From DATBGO01 sp963695645 (GTDB lineage Bacteria > Actinomycetota > Actinomycetes > Streptosporangiales > Streptosporangiaceae), in the NCBI GenBank assembly GCA_963695645.1, contig CAVOHC010000012.1, positions 62,001 to 126,000 on the forward strand: a stretch of DNA of 64,000 nt, in the 5' to 3' direction. The notes under the pieces are model-generated. The model had not been told where the DNA came from. It worked only from the letters and a program-made list of their open reading frames with translations, and ran no database searches. This document shows, in pieces, positions 15,790 through 24,113 of this stretch (position 1 is its first letter; the number at the start of each line of letters is the position of its first letter). The position numbers and the translations under genes are program-made.

Positions 15790-16401
15790 ATGGCACAGGG
15801 TCGCCACCTCAGCTGGACAGCGGTCAGGGTGGCCGTCCTGGACTGCGGCCTCCTGGCCATCGCATGCCTGCTCAGCTATTGGCTCGTGACTTACCTGCTG
15901 GCTCGCCTTCATTCAGTGTCCGCGGCAGACGACATGCTTGGCGGGCTATGGGCGGTGATCGCCACGGTGTTCGTATGTCGGTTCAGCTATCACCAGAGCA
16001 TGGCGGCCGCGTTGTCCCGCATGTCCGCCACCTCCGTGTCATTCGTCTTCTGCCTGGCCTACTTGATCTTCCTGCCCTTCCGTCCATGGGCCCTTGCGGT
16101 GCTGATAGGAGCCAGCGCCCTGGCAGTAACGGTGATGGGCCGGCCCGGCGACGCAATCACGGCCGGGATCACCACCGCGGTCGTTATGGTCTCCGCCGCC
16201 CTGAGCCCGCAGGACGCATGGCAGCAGCCCGTCCTCCGGCTCACTGACACTGTCGTCGGGGTCGCTGTTGGAGTCGCAGCGGCTTGGGTTGGCCTGCGCG
16301 TGATCCGCCCGAGAATCCGGCAGGCTCGGCAACCCGACCAGGAACCAGCCCGCCCGGAGGCTCGAGCTCCCCGGCTGACGCGGAGCGAAACGGAGCCGTA
16401 A
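15790..16401 (+). CDS. FUSC-like (aromatic acid exporter family) membrane protein
   Basis: The 203-residue protein has about five or six hydrophobic helices: LLAIACLLSYWLVTYLLARL, MLGGLWAVIATVFVC, ATSVSFVFCLAYLIFLPF, LAVLIGASALAVTVMG and a last one before a basic, charged tail. The early GGLWAVIATVFV segment is characteristic of the FUSC/aromatic-acid-exporter membrane half. It lacks the soluble domain of full-length exporters. Start 15790 follows GAAGGAGA. A transport role is inferred. Confidence 0.65.
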   Translation: MAQGRHLSWTAVRVAVLDCGLLAIACLLSYWLVTYLLARLHSVSAADDMLGGLWAVIATVFVCRFSYHQSMAAALSRMSATSVSFVFCLAYLIFLPFRPWALAVLIGASALAVTVMGRPGDAITAGITTAVVMVSAALSPQDAWQQPVLRLTDTVVGVAVGVAAAWVGLRVIRPRIRQARQPDQEPARPEARAPRLTRSETEP

Positions 16402-16414
16402 GGAGTCCGTCCAG

Positions 16415-16555
16415 ATGCGCCGGAACATTGAGCTGCTGCAGTCGCAGGGCCTGCCTCGGGTGACTCCCGTGGATAGGGTCCACGGGGGCACCCGGCAGCG
16501 GTTTACGCCGGTCAGCGCCGCTGCCGCCGAAGGTAGCCTGGAGGTGCATCACTAG
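16415..16555 (+). CDS. Candidate 46-residue small protein
   Basis: An ATG at 16415 lies 9 bases after AAGGAG (16400-16405), which itself overlaps the stop codon of the FUSC-like gene, an arrangement typical of coupled genes. The product begins MRRNIELLQSQGLPRVTPVDRVHGG. I do not recognise it. It may be real or chance. Confidence 0.35.
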   Translation: MRRNIELLQSQGLPRVTPVDRVHGGTRQRFTPVSAAAAEGSLEVHH

Positions 16556-16618
16556 GTCGGTCGTCCTCGGGCTGCATAGTCGCGGCGCCGGTACCGACCC
16601 GGCCGGGCGAAAGCCGAA

Positions 16619-17281
16619 TCAGTTCCTTTCCTGGCCGGAGAAGATCTGCAGAAAGAACAGGAAGACGTTCAGGACGTCGAGGAAGATCGACGCGGCCAGC
16701 AAGGGCGCGGAGCTGACGTCGCGAGAGCGCCGCAGCCGCTGGAAGTCGAACATCGTGAAGCCGGCGAAGATCACCAGGCCCAGCACGGAATAGATCAGCA
16801 TGCCGCCGGGGATATGAACGAAGATCAACACGATGCCGACCACGATGAGGGCCAGCAGGGCCCAGAAGCAGGCCCGCGCGATCGCCGATAGGTCGCGCCG
16901 GGTGGCGTAGCCGACGGCTCCGAACCCGGCGATGAACAGTGCGGTGGCACCGCCGGCTTGCCACAGCGCCTGCGGGTTGGCGCTGGCGTAGTAGGCGAGC
17001 AGCGGGGCGACGGCCAGGCCGATCAGCAGGCCGAAGGCGGCCAGCAGCCCGACCGTCACCTGCTGGGACTTGGCCGCCGCGAACCGCATGGCGATCAGGC
17101 AGGCGAAGGCGGCGATGAACGCGATGATCCCCGCGGCGCCGACCAGGTTGCGGCCCAGGTAGGCGCCGAGCGCGAACAGGGCGGCCGTGACCGCGACGTA
17201 CCCCATCGTCTGCGCGAACAAGGTATGAGCCCGCTCGCGCGGTGCCGTCCCGATTTCCTGATAGCTAAATGACTCGCTCAT
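16619..17281 (-). CDS. Bax inhibitor-1/YccA family membrane protein
   Basis: The 220-residue protein has seven hydrophobic segments and the BI-1 (TMBIM/LFG) hallmarks near the C-terminus: YSVLGLVIFAGFTMFDFQRLRR, then ASIFLDVLNVFLFFLQIFSG. The aspartates in these helices correspond to the pH-sensing diaspartyl pair of bacterial BI-1 calcium-leak channels. It is an inner-membrane protein; its role here is inferred from the family. Nothing in the neighbourhood suggests an operon. Confidence 0.9.
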   Translation of the reverse strand: MSESFSYQEIGTAPRERAHTLFAQTMGYVAVTAALFALGAYLGRNLVGAAGIIAFIAAFACLIAMRFAAAKSQQVTVGLLAAFGLLIGLAVAPLLAYYASANPQALWQAGGATALFIAGFGAVGYATRRDLSAIARACFWALLALIVVGIVLIFVHIPGGMLIYSVLGLVIFAGFTMFDFQRLRRSRDVSSAPLLAASIFLDVLNVFLFFLQIFSGQERN

Positions 17282-17311
17282 GACATCTTGCTCTGAACGC
17301 TGCAGGGCCGG

Positions 17312-17596
17312 TCATCGGGTATCTCCTTGCCGGAGCGAGTCCCCAGCTGTGAGAGTAGCCGCGCTGGACAGCCCGGACAAGGCACGGGCGCTACGTCGGC
17401 GACGGTCACACCGCCATGACGCTGGCGGCGTCCCACGGCCGCTCCACCCGGCGAGCGCGAGCAGGTGATCGAGCAGCACAGCCGTGAACCCCCAGACGAG
17501 CATTCGCCGGACCCGGAAAGCGGGCGAGGTAAATCGGATGGGCATGCGCACCGTCAGCCGCGCGTCCGGGCGAGGGGGAGCGCGCAGCCGGCCCAC
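17312..17596 (-). pseudogene. NUDIX hydrolase (CoA pyrophosphatase type), C-terminal relic
   Basis: The frame includes RMPIRFTSPAFRVRRMLVWGFTAVLLDHLLALAGW. The central MLVWGFTA block near the end of actinobacterial NUDIX/CoA-pyrophosphatase proteins is clear. The NUDIX box itself is missing, and only about 50 bases separate this from the next gene, so no room is left for it. The tail after the conserved part is basic and unrelated. Confidence 0.6.
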
Positions 17597-17645
17597 AGAT
17601 GTGTGACTAGCCTGCAGTCATCTCCCAGGAAGGGGGACAACACCC

Positions 17646-18875
17646 ATGGAGAACGCCGTGAATGCATCCACTGCCGGGAGCAGCGGTCAGATCGTGGTCG
17701 CCGGCGCGGGCTACGCCGGGCTGCATGTCGCCTTGCGCCTGACGGCCAAGCTGCGCAACCACCCCAAGATGGAGCTGACCCTGGTCGACCGGAATGACTA
17801 CCACCAGGTGCTCACCGAGCTGCCCCGGGTCGCCGCCGGCACCCGCGCCGCCGACGCGGTGCGCATCCCGTTTCAGGACATCCTGGCTACCGGGGTCCGC
17901 TTCGTGCAGACCGAGATCAATGGCTTTGACCTGGCCGGCCGGCGGCTGCTCACCGGGGCTGGGCCGATCGGCTGGGGGCGGCTGGTGCTGGCGCTGGGCA
18001 GCCGGCCCAACGACTTCGCCATCCCCGGCCTGGCCCAGCTCGCGCTGTCGCTGTACTCGGCCAGCGACGCCGAGCGGGTGTGGGAGGCGGTCAGCAAGGC
18101 GCTCACGGCTGCCGCGGCCGCCGCCGGCCCCGAGCGGCAGCGCTGCCTGGCGACCGTGGTGGTCGGCGGCGGCGGCGCCACCGGAGTCGAGCTGGCCGGC
18201 GAGCTGGCCGAGATCTTGCCCCAGGTGGCCAGCGGCCACGGCCTGGCGCCCGACCGGCCCGCCGTGCAGCTTGTGGAGGCGGGCCCCACCATCTTGGCCG
18301 GCTCGTCACCGCAGCTGATCGGCAAGGCCGCCAGGACTCTTTCTGACCTTGGGGTCCAGGTCCGCACCAACGCGACGATCGGCGCCGCGACCAAGGATGG
18401 CTTCCGGCTCACGGACGGCCAGCTGGTGGAGGGCGGCGTGTTCGTCTGGGCGGGTGGGGTGAAAGCACCCGAGCTGGTGGCCGATTCGGGGTTGCCGACC
18501 GGCCACAACGGCCGTGTCAAGGTCGACAAGTACCTGCGCGCGCTGGACCGCCCGGAGATCTACGTCGCCGGCGACCTCGCCTCGGTGACCGATCCGCGCA
18601 CCGGGCACGTGCTACCCCAGCTGGCGCAGGTAGCGCTGGAGGAGGGCGAGACGGTGGCCCGCAACCTGAACGCGGAGCTGCGGGGCCGGCGGCTGGAGGC
18701 GTTCACTTTCCACGACACGGGGTTCGTCGTCTCGGTCGGGACGAGACGCGGGGTCGCCGACATCGCCGGCATCACCACTGGCGGGCGGCTGGCCCACCTG
18801 CTCAAAGACGCCATCGAGTGGGAGTACCGCGAGTCCGTCAGGCACCTGCGCGGCTGGGACCCAGTAACCCGGTAA
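17646..18875 (+). CDS. ndh: Type II NADH dehydrogenase (NDH-2-like FAD oxidoreductase)
   Basis: The 409-residue flavoprotein has an N-terminal FAD-binding Rossmann motif (IVVAGAGYAGLHVALRL), an NADH-binding motif (VVVGGGGATGVELAGEL, about residues 172-188) and the second FAD motif EIYVAGDLASV. C-terminal PQLAQVALEEGE and WEYRESVRHL match NDH-2 enzymes that transfer electrons from NADH to quinone at the membrane face without proton pumping. Shine-Dalgarno AGGAAGGGG precedes ATG 17646. It stands alone; regulation is not evident. Confidence 0.88.
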   Translation: MENAVNASTAGSSGQIVVAGAGYAGLHVALRLTAKLRNHPKMELTLVDRNDYHQVLTELPRVAAGTRAADAVRIPFQDILATGVRFVQTEINGFDLAGRRLLTGAGPIGWGRLVLALGSRPNDFAIPGLAQLALSLYSASDAERVWEAVSKALTAAAAAAGPERQRCLATVVVGGGGATGVELAGELAEILPQVASGHGLAPDRPAVQLVEAGPTILAGSSPQLIGKAARTLSDLGVQVRTNATIGAATKDGFRLTDGQLVEGGVFVWAGGVKAPELVADSGLPTGHNGRVKVDKYLRALDRPEIYVAGDLASVTDPRTGHVLPQLAQVALEEGETVARNLNAELRGRRLEAFTFHDTGFVVSVGTRRGVADIAGITTGGRLAHLLKDAIEWEYRESVRHLRGWDPVTR

Positions 18876-19087
18876 CTGCGGCCCATCATGAATAGCCTGG
18901 AAGGCTCCAGATTCGCCATGGCTGCAAACCTTCCGGTCGTCTAAGGCCCGGATGGCACCGGATCGCCGAGTTGCGCATGGGCTGCTGGCCTCCTCGTCGC
19001 CGCAGTCGGCGCGCCTCTCACCCGGTTCCGGGTACTCCCAGCTCGGGCTATCCTCGGGCGGGCCGACGCCCAGAGGAGCGTGCCGAC

Positions 19088-19966
19088 ATGACGCAGCAGG
19101 CCGTGGGATACGAGGACTCCGACATCCTGCTCAAGTCGGGAAGGCTTCGGGTGCGGCGGTGGGGTGCCGCGGATGCGCCAGCGGCGCTGTGCGTGCCCGG
19201 TCTGTCGGCGAACCTGTGCGGCTTCGACCGCCTGGCCGAACGGCTCGCCGGCGGCACACAGCAGCTCGTGGCGATCGACTTGCGCGGCCGCGGCCGCAGC
19301 GAGGTGACCGGCCCGGGCACCTACGGCTGGCGCAGCCACGCGCGCGACGTGCTCGACATCGCGGACGCCGTCGGTGCGCCGTCGTTTGCGATTATCGGCC
19401 AGTCCAGCGGTGCGGCCATCGCCATGACCTGCGCGCATCTCGACCCGTCGCGGGTCGAGCGGCTCGTACTCGTCGATCTCGCGGGGAGTCCCGACGAGCG
19501 GTCGGCGGTGCCCGTGGTCGCCTCGGTGAGCCGGCTTGGCACGGTGTACCCGTCGGCGCAGGCGGCCATCGCACTGATCAAGCAGATCGGCATCATTCCC
19601 GAGTGGGACGCGTACTGGGATCGCTACTTCCGGTACGAGCTGCGCGACGTCAGCGGCGGCGTGGCGTCGAGCAGCGACCGCGGTGCGGTGCTCGAGGATC
19701 TCGGCTACGGGAATGCGATGTACTGGTCGGAGCCGGATGCGCCGATCCACGCGCTGTGGAACGCGATCACCATGCCGGCACTGGTGCTGCGCGCCCGGCA
19801 GGAGATCATGCCGGGGTTCGGGTCCATCCTGCCCGTCGCGGAGGCGGACCGGTTCGGGGCGGCGGTGCCATCGGCACGCGTGGTGGAGATCGGCGCGAAT
19901 CACTACGCGATCACGACGCACGACGATTCCATCGCCGCCATCGGTGCGTTCCTGCGCACGAACTGA
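19088..19966 (+). CDS. Alpha/beta hydrolase
   Basis: The 292-residue hydrolase has the oxyanion region VPGLSANLCGFD, strand-4 LVAIDLRGRGRSE, the nucleophile elbow GQSSGAAIA, and the catalytic histidine in IGANHYAITTHDD near the end. The Asp is probably in the region before RARQEI. The substrate cannot be inferred. Start 19088 follows GAGGAG; an in-frame upstream start at 18971 reaches into low-complexity sequence and is rejected. Confidence 0.85.
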   Translation: MTQQAVGYEDSDILLKSGRLRVRRWGAADAPAALCVPGLSANLCGFDRLAERLAGGTQQLVAIDLRGRGRSEVTGPGTYGWRSHARDVLDIADAVGAPSFAIIGQSSGAAIAMTCAHLDPSRVERLVLVDLAGSPDERSAVPVVASVSRLGTVYPSAQAAIALIKQIGIIPEWDAYWDRYFRYELRDVSGGVASSSDRGAVLEDLGYGNAMYWSEPDAPIHALWNAITMPALVLRARQEIMPGFGSILPVAEADRFGAAVPSARVVEIGANHYAITTHDDSIAAIGAFLRTN

Positions 19967-20068
19967 CCCCCGGGCGAAGTCGCCGCGGTGCTTGCCGGAC
20001 CGGCGGACCTTTCCGGTACCGTCGGCTCGGTGGCTCGCCGGGTAACCCTCTGCTGGGAAGGAGCGCTG

Positions 20069-20533
20069 ATGGCGGAGCTGGAGCCGCAGAAGCGGGGCCG
20101 CAAGATCGCGATGTCGGCTGCGGAGATCGACGCGTTTCTCGCCGCGGAACATACCTGCCGGGTCGCGACGACCGGGCCGGACGGCCCGCACGCGACCGCG
20201 CTGTGGTTCGGCTGGGACGGCGCCTGCTTGTGGCTGTACTCGATCATCGGTTCGCAGCGCTGGGCCGATCTGCAGAAGGACCCGCGCATCAGTGTGCTGG
20301 TCGACGCCGGGCATCACTACCTGGAGCTGCACGGGGTGGAGATCAGGGGAACGATCGAGGTCGTCGGCGACGTGCCGCGAACCGCGGAGCCAAACGGCGA
20401 GCTGGCGCCGGTCGAGATGCAGTTCGCGCGCAAGTATCTCGGCGGGGAGATGCTGCACGACGGCAGGCATGCCTGGCTGCGAGTGACGCCTAGTAAGATC
20501 ACGAGCTGGGACTTCCGCAAGCTGCCCGGCTGA
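20069..20533 (+). CDS. Pyridoxamine 5'-phosphate oxidase-fold protein
   Basis: The 154-residue split-barrel protein shows KIAMSAAEIDAFLAAEHTCRVATTGPDGPHATALWFGWDG, then SQRWADLQKDPRISVLVDAG, the typical FMN/F420-binding family layout. Actinobacterial members are often F420-dependent reductases or heme-binding proteins. The ligand is not determinable here. Shine-Dalgarno AAGGAG lies 5 bases before ATG 20069. It may be co-transcribed with the hydrolase upstream. Confidence 0.8.
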   Translation: MAELEPQKRGRKIAMSAAEIDAFLAAEHTCRVATTGPDGPHATALWFGWDGACLWLYSIIGSQRWADLQKDPRISVLVDAGHHYLELHGVEIRGTIEVVGDVPRTAEPNGELAPVEMQFARKYLGGEMLHDGRHAWLRVTPSKITSWDFRKLPG

Positions 20534-20668
20534 CTGCCAGGCACCGGGCACAGGTCCATCAGGCTGCAGCGGGCAGGATCCTCAGGGCGCCCGACGATGA
20601 GCCCGAGCGCCTGGGTTCCGAATACCATCCCGACCAGCTTGCCGCGGTCCTTGCGGTTGGCGTACAAG

Positions 20669-20812
20669 GGTCCGCCGATGGCCGCGCTGCTGGGCCGGCT
20701 GATCGCCGCCCAGCGGTCCGGCCAGGCCGTTGCTGGGGAACCGCTCGGCTGGGGCGCCAAACGCGCCGAGGCCGTCGGCCCCCGGGCACGGGAACTGGGC
20801 CTGATGCCCTAA
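20669..20812 (+). pseudogene. Relic of a LAL/MalT-type LuxR regulator C-terminus
   Basis: The frame reads GPPMAALLGRLIAAQRSGQAVAG and then AEAVGPRARELGLMP before a stop. Both pieces match the C-terminal part of the full LAL gene at 24114-26891 (around 26527 and 26850), also at DNA level, but about 200 intervening bases encoding the LuxR helix-turn-helix are missing. It is an internally deleted copy with no start. Confidence 0.75.
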
Positions 20813-20882
20813 GCGCCCCCAGCCCAGCCCCGGCGGCGCGTTCGTTCCACCGCCGGCCGCGGAAGACTCCACCTGCCCTGTC

Positions 20883-20923
20883 CACTTTCGGGTGACGCCT
20901 GCCGCACTGCCGCCTCATAGCGT
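20883..20923 (+). promoter_or_regulatory. Bipartite promoter-like element upstream of the MFS gene
   Basis: CACTTTCGGGTGACGCC (20883-20899), a 15-base non-conserved spacer, then TCATAGCGT (20915-20923). Both blocks occur identically and with the same spacer length on the minus strand at 23896-23856 before the whiB7 operon. It ends 62 bases before the MFS start codon. This looks like a -35/-10 pair for one alternative sigma factor or a promoter-bound activator. Confidence 0.6.
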
Positions 20924-20985
20924 CCAGGGATGACCTGCCCGCCGCGCCGCGCGGGCCTATGCACCAGGTAGCTAAGGAGACAGGC

Positions 20986-22566
20986 ATGTCCACGACACGA
21001 TCCGCCGACGGCGGTCGCCCTAACCTCGGCATTGCCCTGATCGTCATCGCGACCGCTCAGCTGATGGTGGTGCTAGACGCCACGATCGTGAACGTCGCCT
21101 TGCCGCACATCCAGCGCGCGCTCGGTTTCTCCGGGAGCGGCCTGGAGTGGGTGGTCACCGCGTACGCGCTGGCTTTCGGCGGGCTGCTGCTGCTTGGCGG
21201 CCGCGCCGGGGATCTGCTGGGCCGCCGCCGAGTGTTCATAGCCGGGCTGGTGCTGTTCTCAGCCGCCTCCCTGGCCGGGGGCTTTGCCACCTCGCAGGCC
21301 TGGCTGCTATCGGCGCGGGCGGTCCAGGGTATCGGCGGGGCGATGATCGCGCCGACCGCGCTGGCGCTGGTCGCCACCACCTTCGCCGAGGGCCCGGCCC
21401 GTAACCGGGCGATGGGTGTCTATGCCGCGATGAGCGGTGCTGGCGCGGCAGTCGGCCTGGTCGCCGGCGGCCTGCTCACCACCTACCTGTCCTGGCGGTG
21501 GGTGATGTTCGTGAACGTGCCGATCGGCATCCTGACCGCCGCCGCTGCGCCGTTCGTGCTCGCCGGGTCGTCCCGCCGCCGGGGCCGCTTCGACCTGCCC
21601 GGGGCGATCACCGGCAGCAGCGGGTTGGCCCTGCTGGTCTATGGCCTGTCCAGCGCCAGCACCGACCAGGCCGGTGCCTCGCACTGGGGCGACCCCAAAG
21701 TGGTCGCCTCGCTGGCGTCAGCCGCGGTGCTGCTGGCCGCCTTCGTGATCATCGAGGCGCGCACCAGGCACCCGCTGATGCCGCTGCGCATCCTGGCCAA
21801 CCGCAGCCGCTCCGGCTCGTACCTGATCATGATCGTGCTGGCCACCGCCATGTTCGGGCTCTTCTTCTTCCTCACGATCTTCGTGCAGGACGTGCTCGGC
21901 TACAGCGCGCTGAAGGCCGGCGTGGCCTTTCTCCCGCTGGCCGGTACCATCGTCGTGGTCTCGGGGATTGCCAGCCAGCTGATCAGCCGGACCGGCGCCC
22001 GGCCGCTGATGCTGGCAGGCCCCGCGGTCACCGCCGGCGGCATGTACTGGTTCTCCCACATCAGCGTGCACACCACCTATCTGGCCGGGCTGCTCGGCCC
22101 GAGCCTGGTCACCGGGGCCGGCCTGGGAATGCTGTTCGTGCCGCTGTCGCTGGTGGTGCTCGCCCGTGTCCGCGACCAGGACTCCGGGCTGGTCTCCAGC
22201 CTGCTCAACACCGGCCAGCAGGTCGGCGGCGCGATCGGCCTGGCCGCGCTCGGCACCGTGGCCTGGACCGCGGTGGCCAACAGCGTCCGCAGCCAGGTCG
22301 CCACGGTCGCTGCGGCGGCCAGCAGGTCCGGCCACACGCTGCAGGCGAAGCCGGGCTCCCCGCTGCCCGCATCGATCTACCACAACGCCCTCGCTGCGGG
22401 GATCTCCCGCGGGTTGCTGGTCGCGTCCGAGATCGCGCTGGCCGCGCTGATCATCGCCGCGGTGACCATCCGCGTCCGGCGCGAGGACCTCTCCGGCATC
22501 GCCGCCGCGACCGACCAGGGGCAGCCGTCCAGCGCTGAGCCGGCGATGGAGCGGGCCAGTTTCTAG
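20986..22566 (+). CDS. DHA2-family MFS drug efflux transporter
   Basis: This 526-residue integral membrane protein has 14 predicted helices, as in the DHA2 (QacA/EmrB) family. Landmarks are MVVLDATIVNVALPHIQRAL in helix 1, the GRAGDLLGRRR loop (motif A), ARAVQGIGGAMIAPTALAL in helix 4 (antiporter motif region) and SWRWVMFVNVPIG (motif C neighbourhood). It would export drugs or metabolites in exchange for protons. ATG 20986 follows AAGGAG. The element 62 bases upstream is shared with the whiB7 operon, suggesting induction in the same regulon; WhiB7 controls efflux pumps in other actinobacteria. Confidence 0.88.
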   Translation: MSTTRSADGGRPNLGIALIVIATAQLMVVLDATIVNVALPHIQRALGFSGSGLEWVVTAYALAFGGLLLLGGRAGDLLGRRRVFIAGLVLFSAASLAGGFATSQAWLLSARAVQGIGGAMIAPTALALVATTFAEGPARNRAMGVYAAMSGAGAAVGLVAGGLLTTYLSWRWVMFVNVPIGILTAAAAPFVLAGSSRRRGRFDLPGAITGSSGLALLVYGLSSASTDQAGASHWGDPKVVASLASAAVLLAAFVIIEARTRHPLMPLRILANRSRSGSYLIMIVLATAMFGLFFFLTIFVQDVLGYSALKAGVAFLPLAGTIVVVSGIASQLISRTGARPLMLAGPAVTAGGMYWFSHISVHTTYLAGLLGPSLVTGAGLGMLFVPLSLVVLARVRDQDSGLVSSLLNTGQQVGGAIGLAALGTVAWTAVANSVRSQVATVAAAASRSGHTLQAKPGSPLPASIYHNALAAGISRGLLVASEIALAALIIAAVTIRVRREDLSGIAAATDQGQPSSAEPAMERASF

Positions 22567-22650
22567 CGGCGGCTCACCCGGGCGGCGCATCTGGCGGCAA
22601 GCAGCGAGGCGCTGGTGAGCTCGCTGCGACACATAGCTGAAGGAGTTAAC

Positions 22651-23124
22651 ATGTCCATCTTCGCGGCCGGACCACACCTCCCAGTGATCGTCCGGGCAGA
22701 CGACGCTGAATACCTCCCCGACATCCGCCACTACCTGCTCGCCGACAGCGGTGCAACCAACGGCGCCCTAAGCGCCCACCGTGTTCAACTCGGCCGCAGC
22801 GAAAACGGCGCGGTACCGCACAGGCACAACAACTCCTCAGAGCTCTTCTTCATGCTCGACGGAACGCTGGACGTGCTTGTCGGATCAGAGATCTTGCCGG
22901 CGGGCCCCGGAGACCTGCTTATCGTCCCCCCGCAGTGCGATCACGCCTTCCGCGCCCACCCGGATCACACCGCCGACGCTCTGATCGTCATCACGCCTGG
23001 CGTGGCGAGATTCGGCTACTTCCGGCACGTCGCCCGCGTACGCCGCGGCGAGGCGAGCCGGGGAAGCCTCCTCGCCGAACAAGACCGCTACGACACACAT
23101 TTTGTCGCCAGTCCGATCTGGTAG
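22651..23124 (+). CDS. Cupin-domain protein
   Basis: The 157-residue protein is a small single-domain cupin. The first cupin motif is VPHRHNNSSELFFMLDGTLDV and the second PAGPGDLLIVPPQCDHAFRAH; the three His and one Glu needed to bind a metal are visible. Such proteins act as dioxygenases, isomerases or binding proteins. It follows the MFS gene by 85 bases with its own AAGGAG Shine-Dalgarno and is probably co-transcribed, suggesting it modifies or binds what the pump exports. It converges on whiB7. Confidence 0.85.
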   Translation: MSIFAAGPHLPVIVRADDAEYLPDIRHYLLADSGATNGALSAHRVQLGRSENGAVPHRHNNSSELFFMLDGTLDVLVGSEILPAGPGDLLIVPPQCDHAFRAHPDHTADALIVITPGVARFGYFRHVARVRRGEASRGSLLAEQDRYDTHFVASPIW

Positions 23125-23144
23125 GGGTCTGTCCGATGCTGGAA

Positions 23145-23435
23145 TCACGCTGAACCAGGAGATGTCTTTGGCGGGCGGCCGCGTGGCCGCTTCCGGGCGG
23201 TGATGACGCCGCGGTTGAAGATCTCGCCGCCCCAGACGCCGTGCGGCTCGTGGCGTGCGAGCGCGCCGGCCAGGCAGGAGCCGCGTATCGGGCAGGGCGC
23301 GCAGTGCGCCTTGGCAAGCTCTAGGTCCGCCGGCAGATCGGAGAACCATAGCTGCGGGCTCTGTCGCTGGCAGGGCAGCGGCCGGTCGGTTGCCTTCGCC
23401 TGCCGGGTCAGTAGGGGCGGGGAGCTGCCGGGCAT
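23145..23435 (-). CDS. whiB7: WhiB7-like iron-sulfur transcription factor
   Basis: The 96-residue protein has the WhiB four-cysteine [4Fe-4S] set (one in LPCQRQ, then HCAPCPIRGSC), the GVWGGE turn and a C-terminal AT-hook RKRPRGRPPK, the combination that defines WhiB7. WhiB7 binds the principal sigma factor and AT-rich DNA to activate intrinsic antibiotic resistance genes. Here it is the last gene of a three-gene operon, 6 bases after the preceding stop, which differs from the long-leader monocistronic arrangement known in mycobacteria. The neighbouring MFS pump is a plausible target. Confidence 0.85.
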   Translation of the reverse strand: MPGSSPPLLTRQAKATDRPLPCQRQSPQLWFSDLPADLELAKAHCAPCPIRGSCLAGALARHEPHGVWGGEIFNRGVITARKRPRGRPPKTSPGSA

Positions 23436-23441
23436 GACGCG

Positions 23442-23693
23442 TCACCGGCTTCCGGGCGTCGGTGCGGGCGGGGCACCTGGGTCCAGCCGGCGTACCGAGA
23501 CCAGGCACATCCCGAGGTCGCGTACCTTGATCAGCACTCCGTGCAGCGCTGGCTGATCGGGCAGCGTCCCAGTGATGACGGTCTGGCTGCCCTCGCTGGT
23601 CACCTGGAGGCCCTCGAACCATGCAGTCCAGTGCTTGCCGAGGATGCCCTCGACGCGGATCTCGTAGCGCGCCGGCGATTGCGGGCCGCTCAC
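23442..23693 (-). CDS. Small conserved-type hypothetical protein in the whiB7 operon
   Basis: The 83-residue protein reads YEIRVEGILGKHWTAWFEGLQVTSEGSQTVITGTL, then LPDQPALHGVLIKVRDLGMCLVSVRRLDP. This is a compact beta-beta-alpha pattern seen in many small actinobacterial proteins of unknown function. Its ATG overlaps the stop of the preceding small gene (ATGA), and whiB7 follows after 6 bases, so translation is coupled. I do not know its function. Confidence 0.75.
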   Translation of the reverse strand: MSGPQSPARYEIRVEGILGKHWTAWFEGLQVTSEGSQTVITGTLPDQPALHGVLIKVRDLGMCLVSVRRLDPGAPPAPTPGSR

Positions 23694-23821
23694 GCCCGCT
23701 CCCCGCCTGGCGGCCGCACGTTCTCCGGTGCCGCCGACGGTCTGCTCGTGGCGTCGGCGGTGCCGTTCTCAAACCGGCAGAGGGTGCCGTTCTCGAACTG
23801 GTTGAGGTTCAGTGCAGCCAT
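23690..23821 (-). CDS. 43-residue small protein with FENGT repeat, first in the whiB7 operon
   Basis: ATG 23821 opens MAALNLNQFENGTLCRFENGTADATSRPS and ends at 23690. The FENGT repeat and the 4-base overlap with the next gene support it as a real gene or a regulatory leader ORF. GGACGGA lies 6 bases upstream, and the bipartite element ends 34 bases before the ATG. WhiB7 leaders in other species contain a regulatory uORF; this could play that part. Not recognised otherwise. Confidence 0.6.
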   Translation of the reverse strand: MAALNLNQFENGTLCRFENGTADATSRPSAAPENVRPPGGERA

Positions 23822-23855
23822 GTATTCCGTCCTGTGGGTGTGCGCTGTGACCTGC

Positions 23856-23896
23856 ACGCTATGAAGGCCTGGCTGGCGGGGCGTCACCCGAAAGTG
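23856..23896 (-). promoter_or_regulatory. Bipartite promoter-like element upstream of the whiB7 operon
   Basis: Read on the minus strand, this is identical in both conserved blocks (17 and 9 bases) and in the 15-base spacing to the element at 20883-20923. Spacer sequences differ, so selection rather than recent copying is suggested. Confidence 0.6.
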
Positions 23897-24113
23897 CCTC
23901 TTGGGGGTGGAATCTTCCGCGTTGGTGCGGGGCACGGACGTGCTGTCTGGACGGCGTGGTTCGGTGCGGTTATGCGGAAAAGCCGGGGGAAGGTGCAATA
24001 GGGCTGAGGGCCGTGAGATGCACTGGCCGGGCAGGTGACAGCGCGGCGGCCAGCCGGCTACTAGCAGGGTCCTGCTAGCGGCACGGAGGAGGCGCAGAGC
24101 ATGCAGGTTCCCG

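Noticed and set aside
18941..20551. 536-codon open frame on the minus strand
   Set aside because: It is antisense to the alpha/beta hydrolase and PNPOx-like genes, which both have clear motifs and Shine-Dalgarno sequences.
20597..20668. Upstream extension of the LAL relic frame as a 71-residue gene
   Set aside because: The first 26 codons have no similarity to the regulator and no Shine-Dalgarno; only the later part is a relic.
21718..22731. 337-codon open frame on the minus strand
   Set aside because: It is antisense to the MFS transporter and has no recognisable domain.
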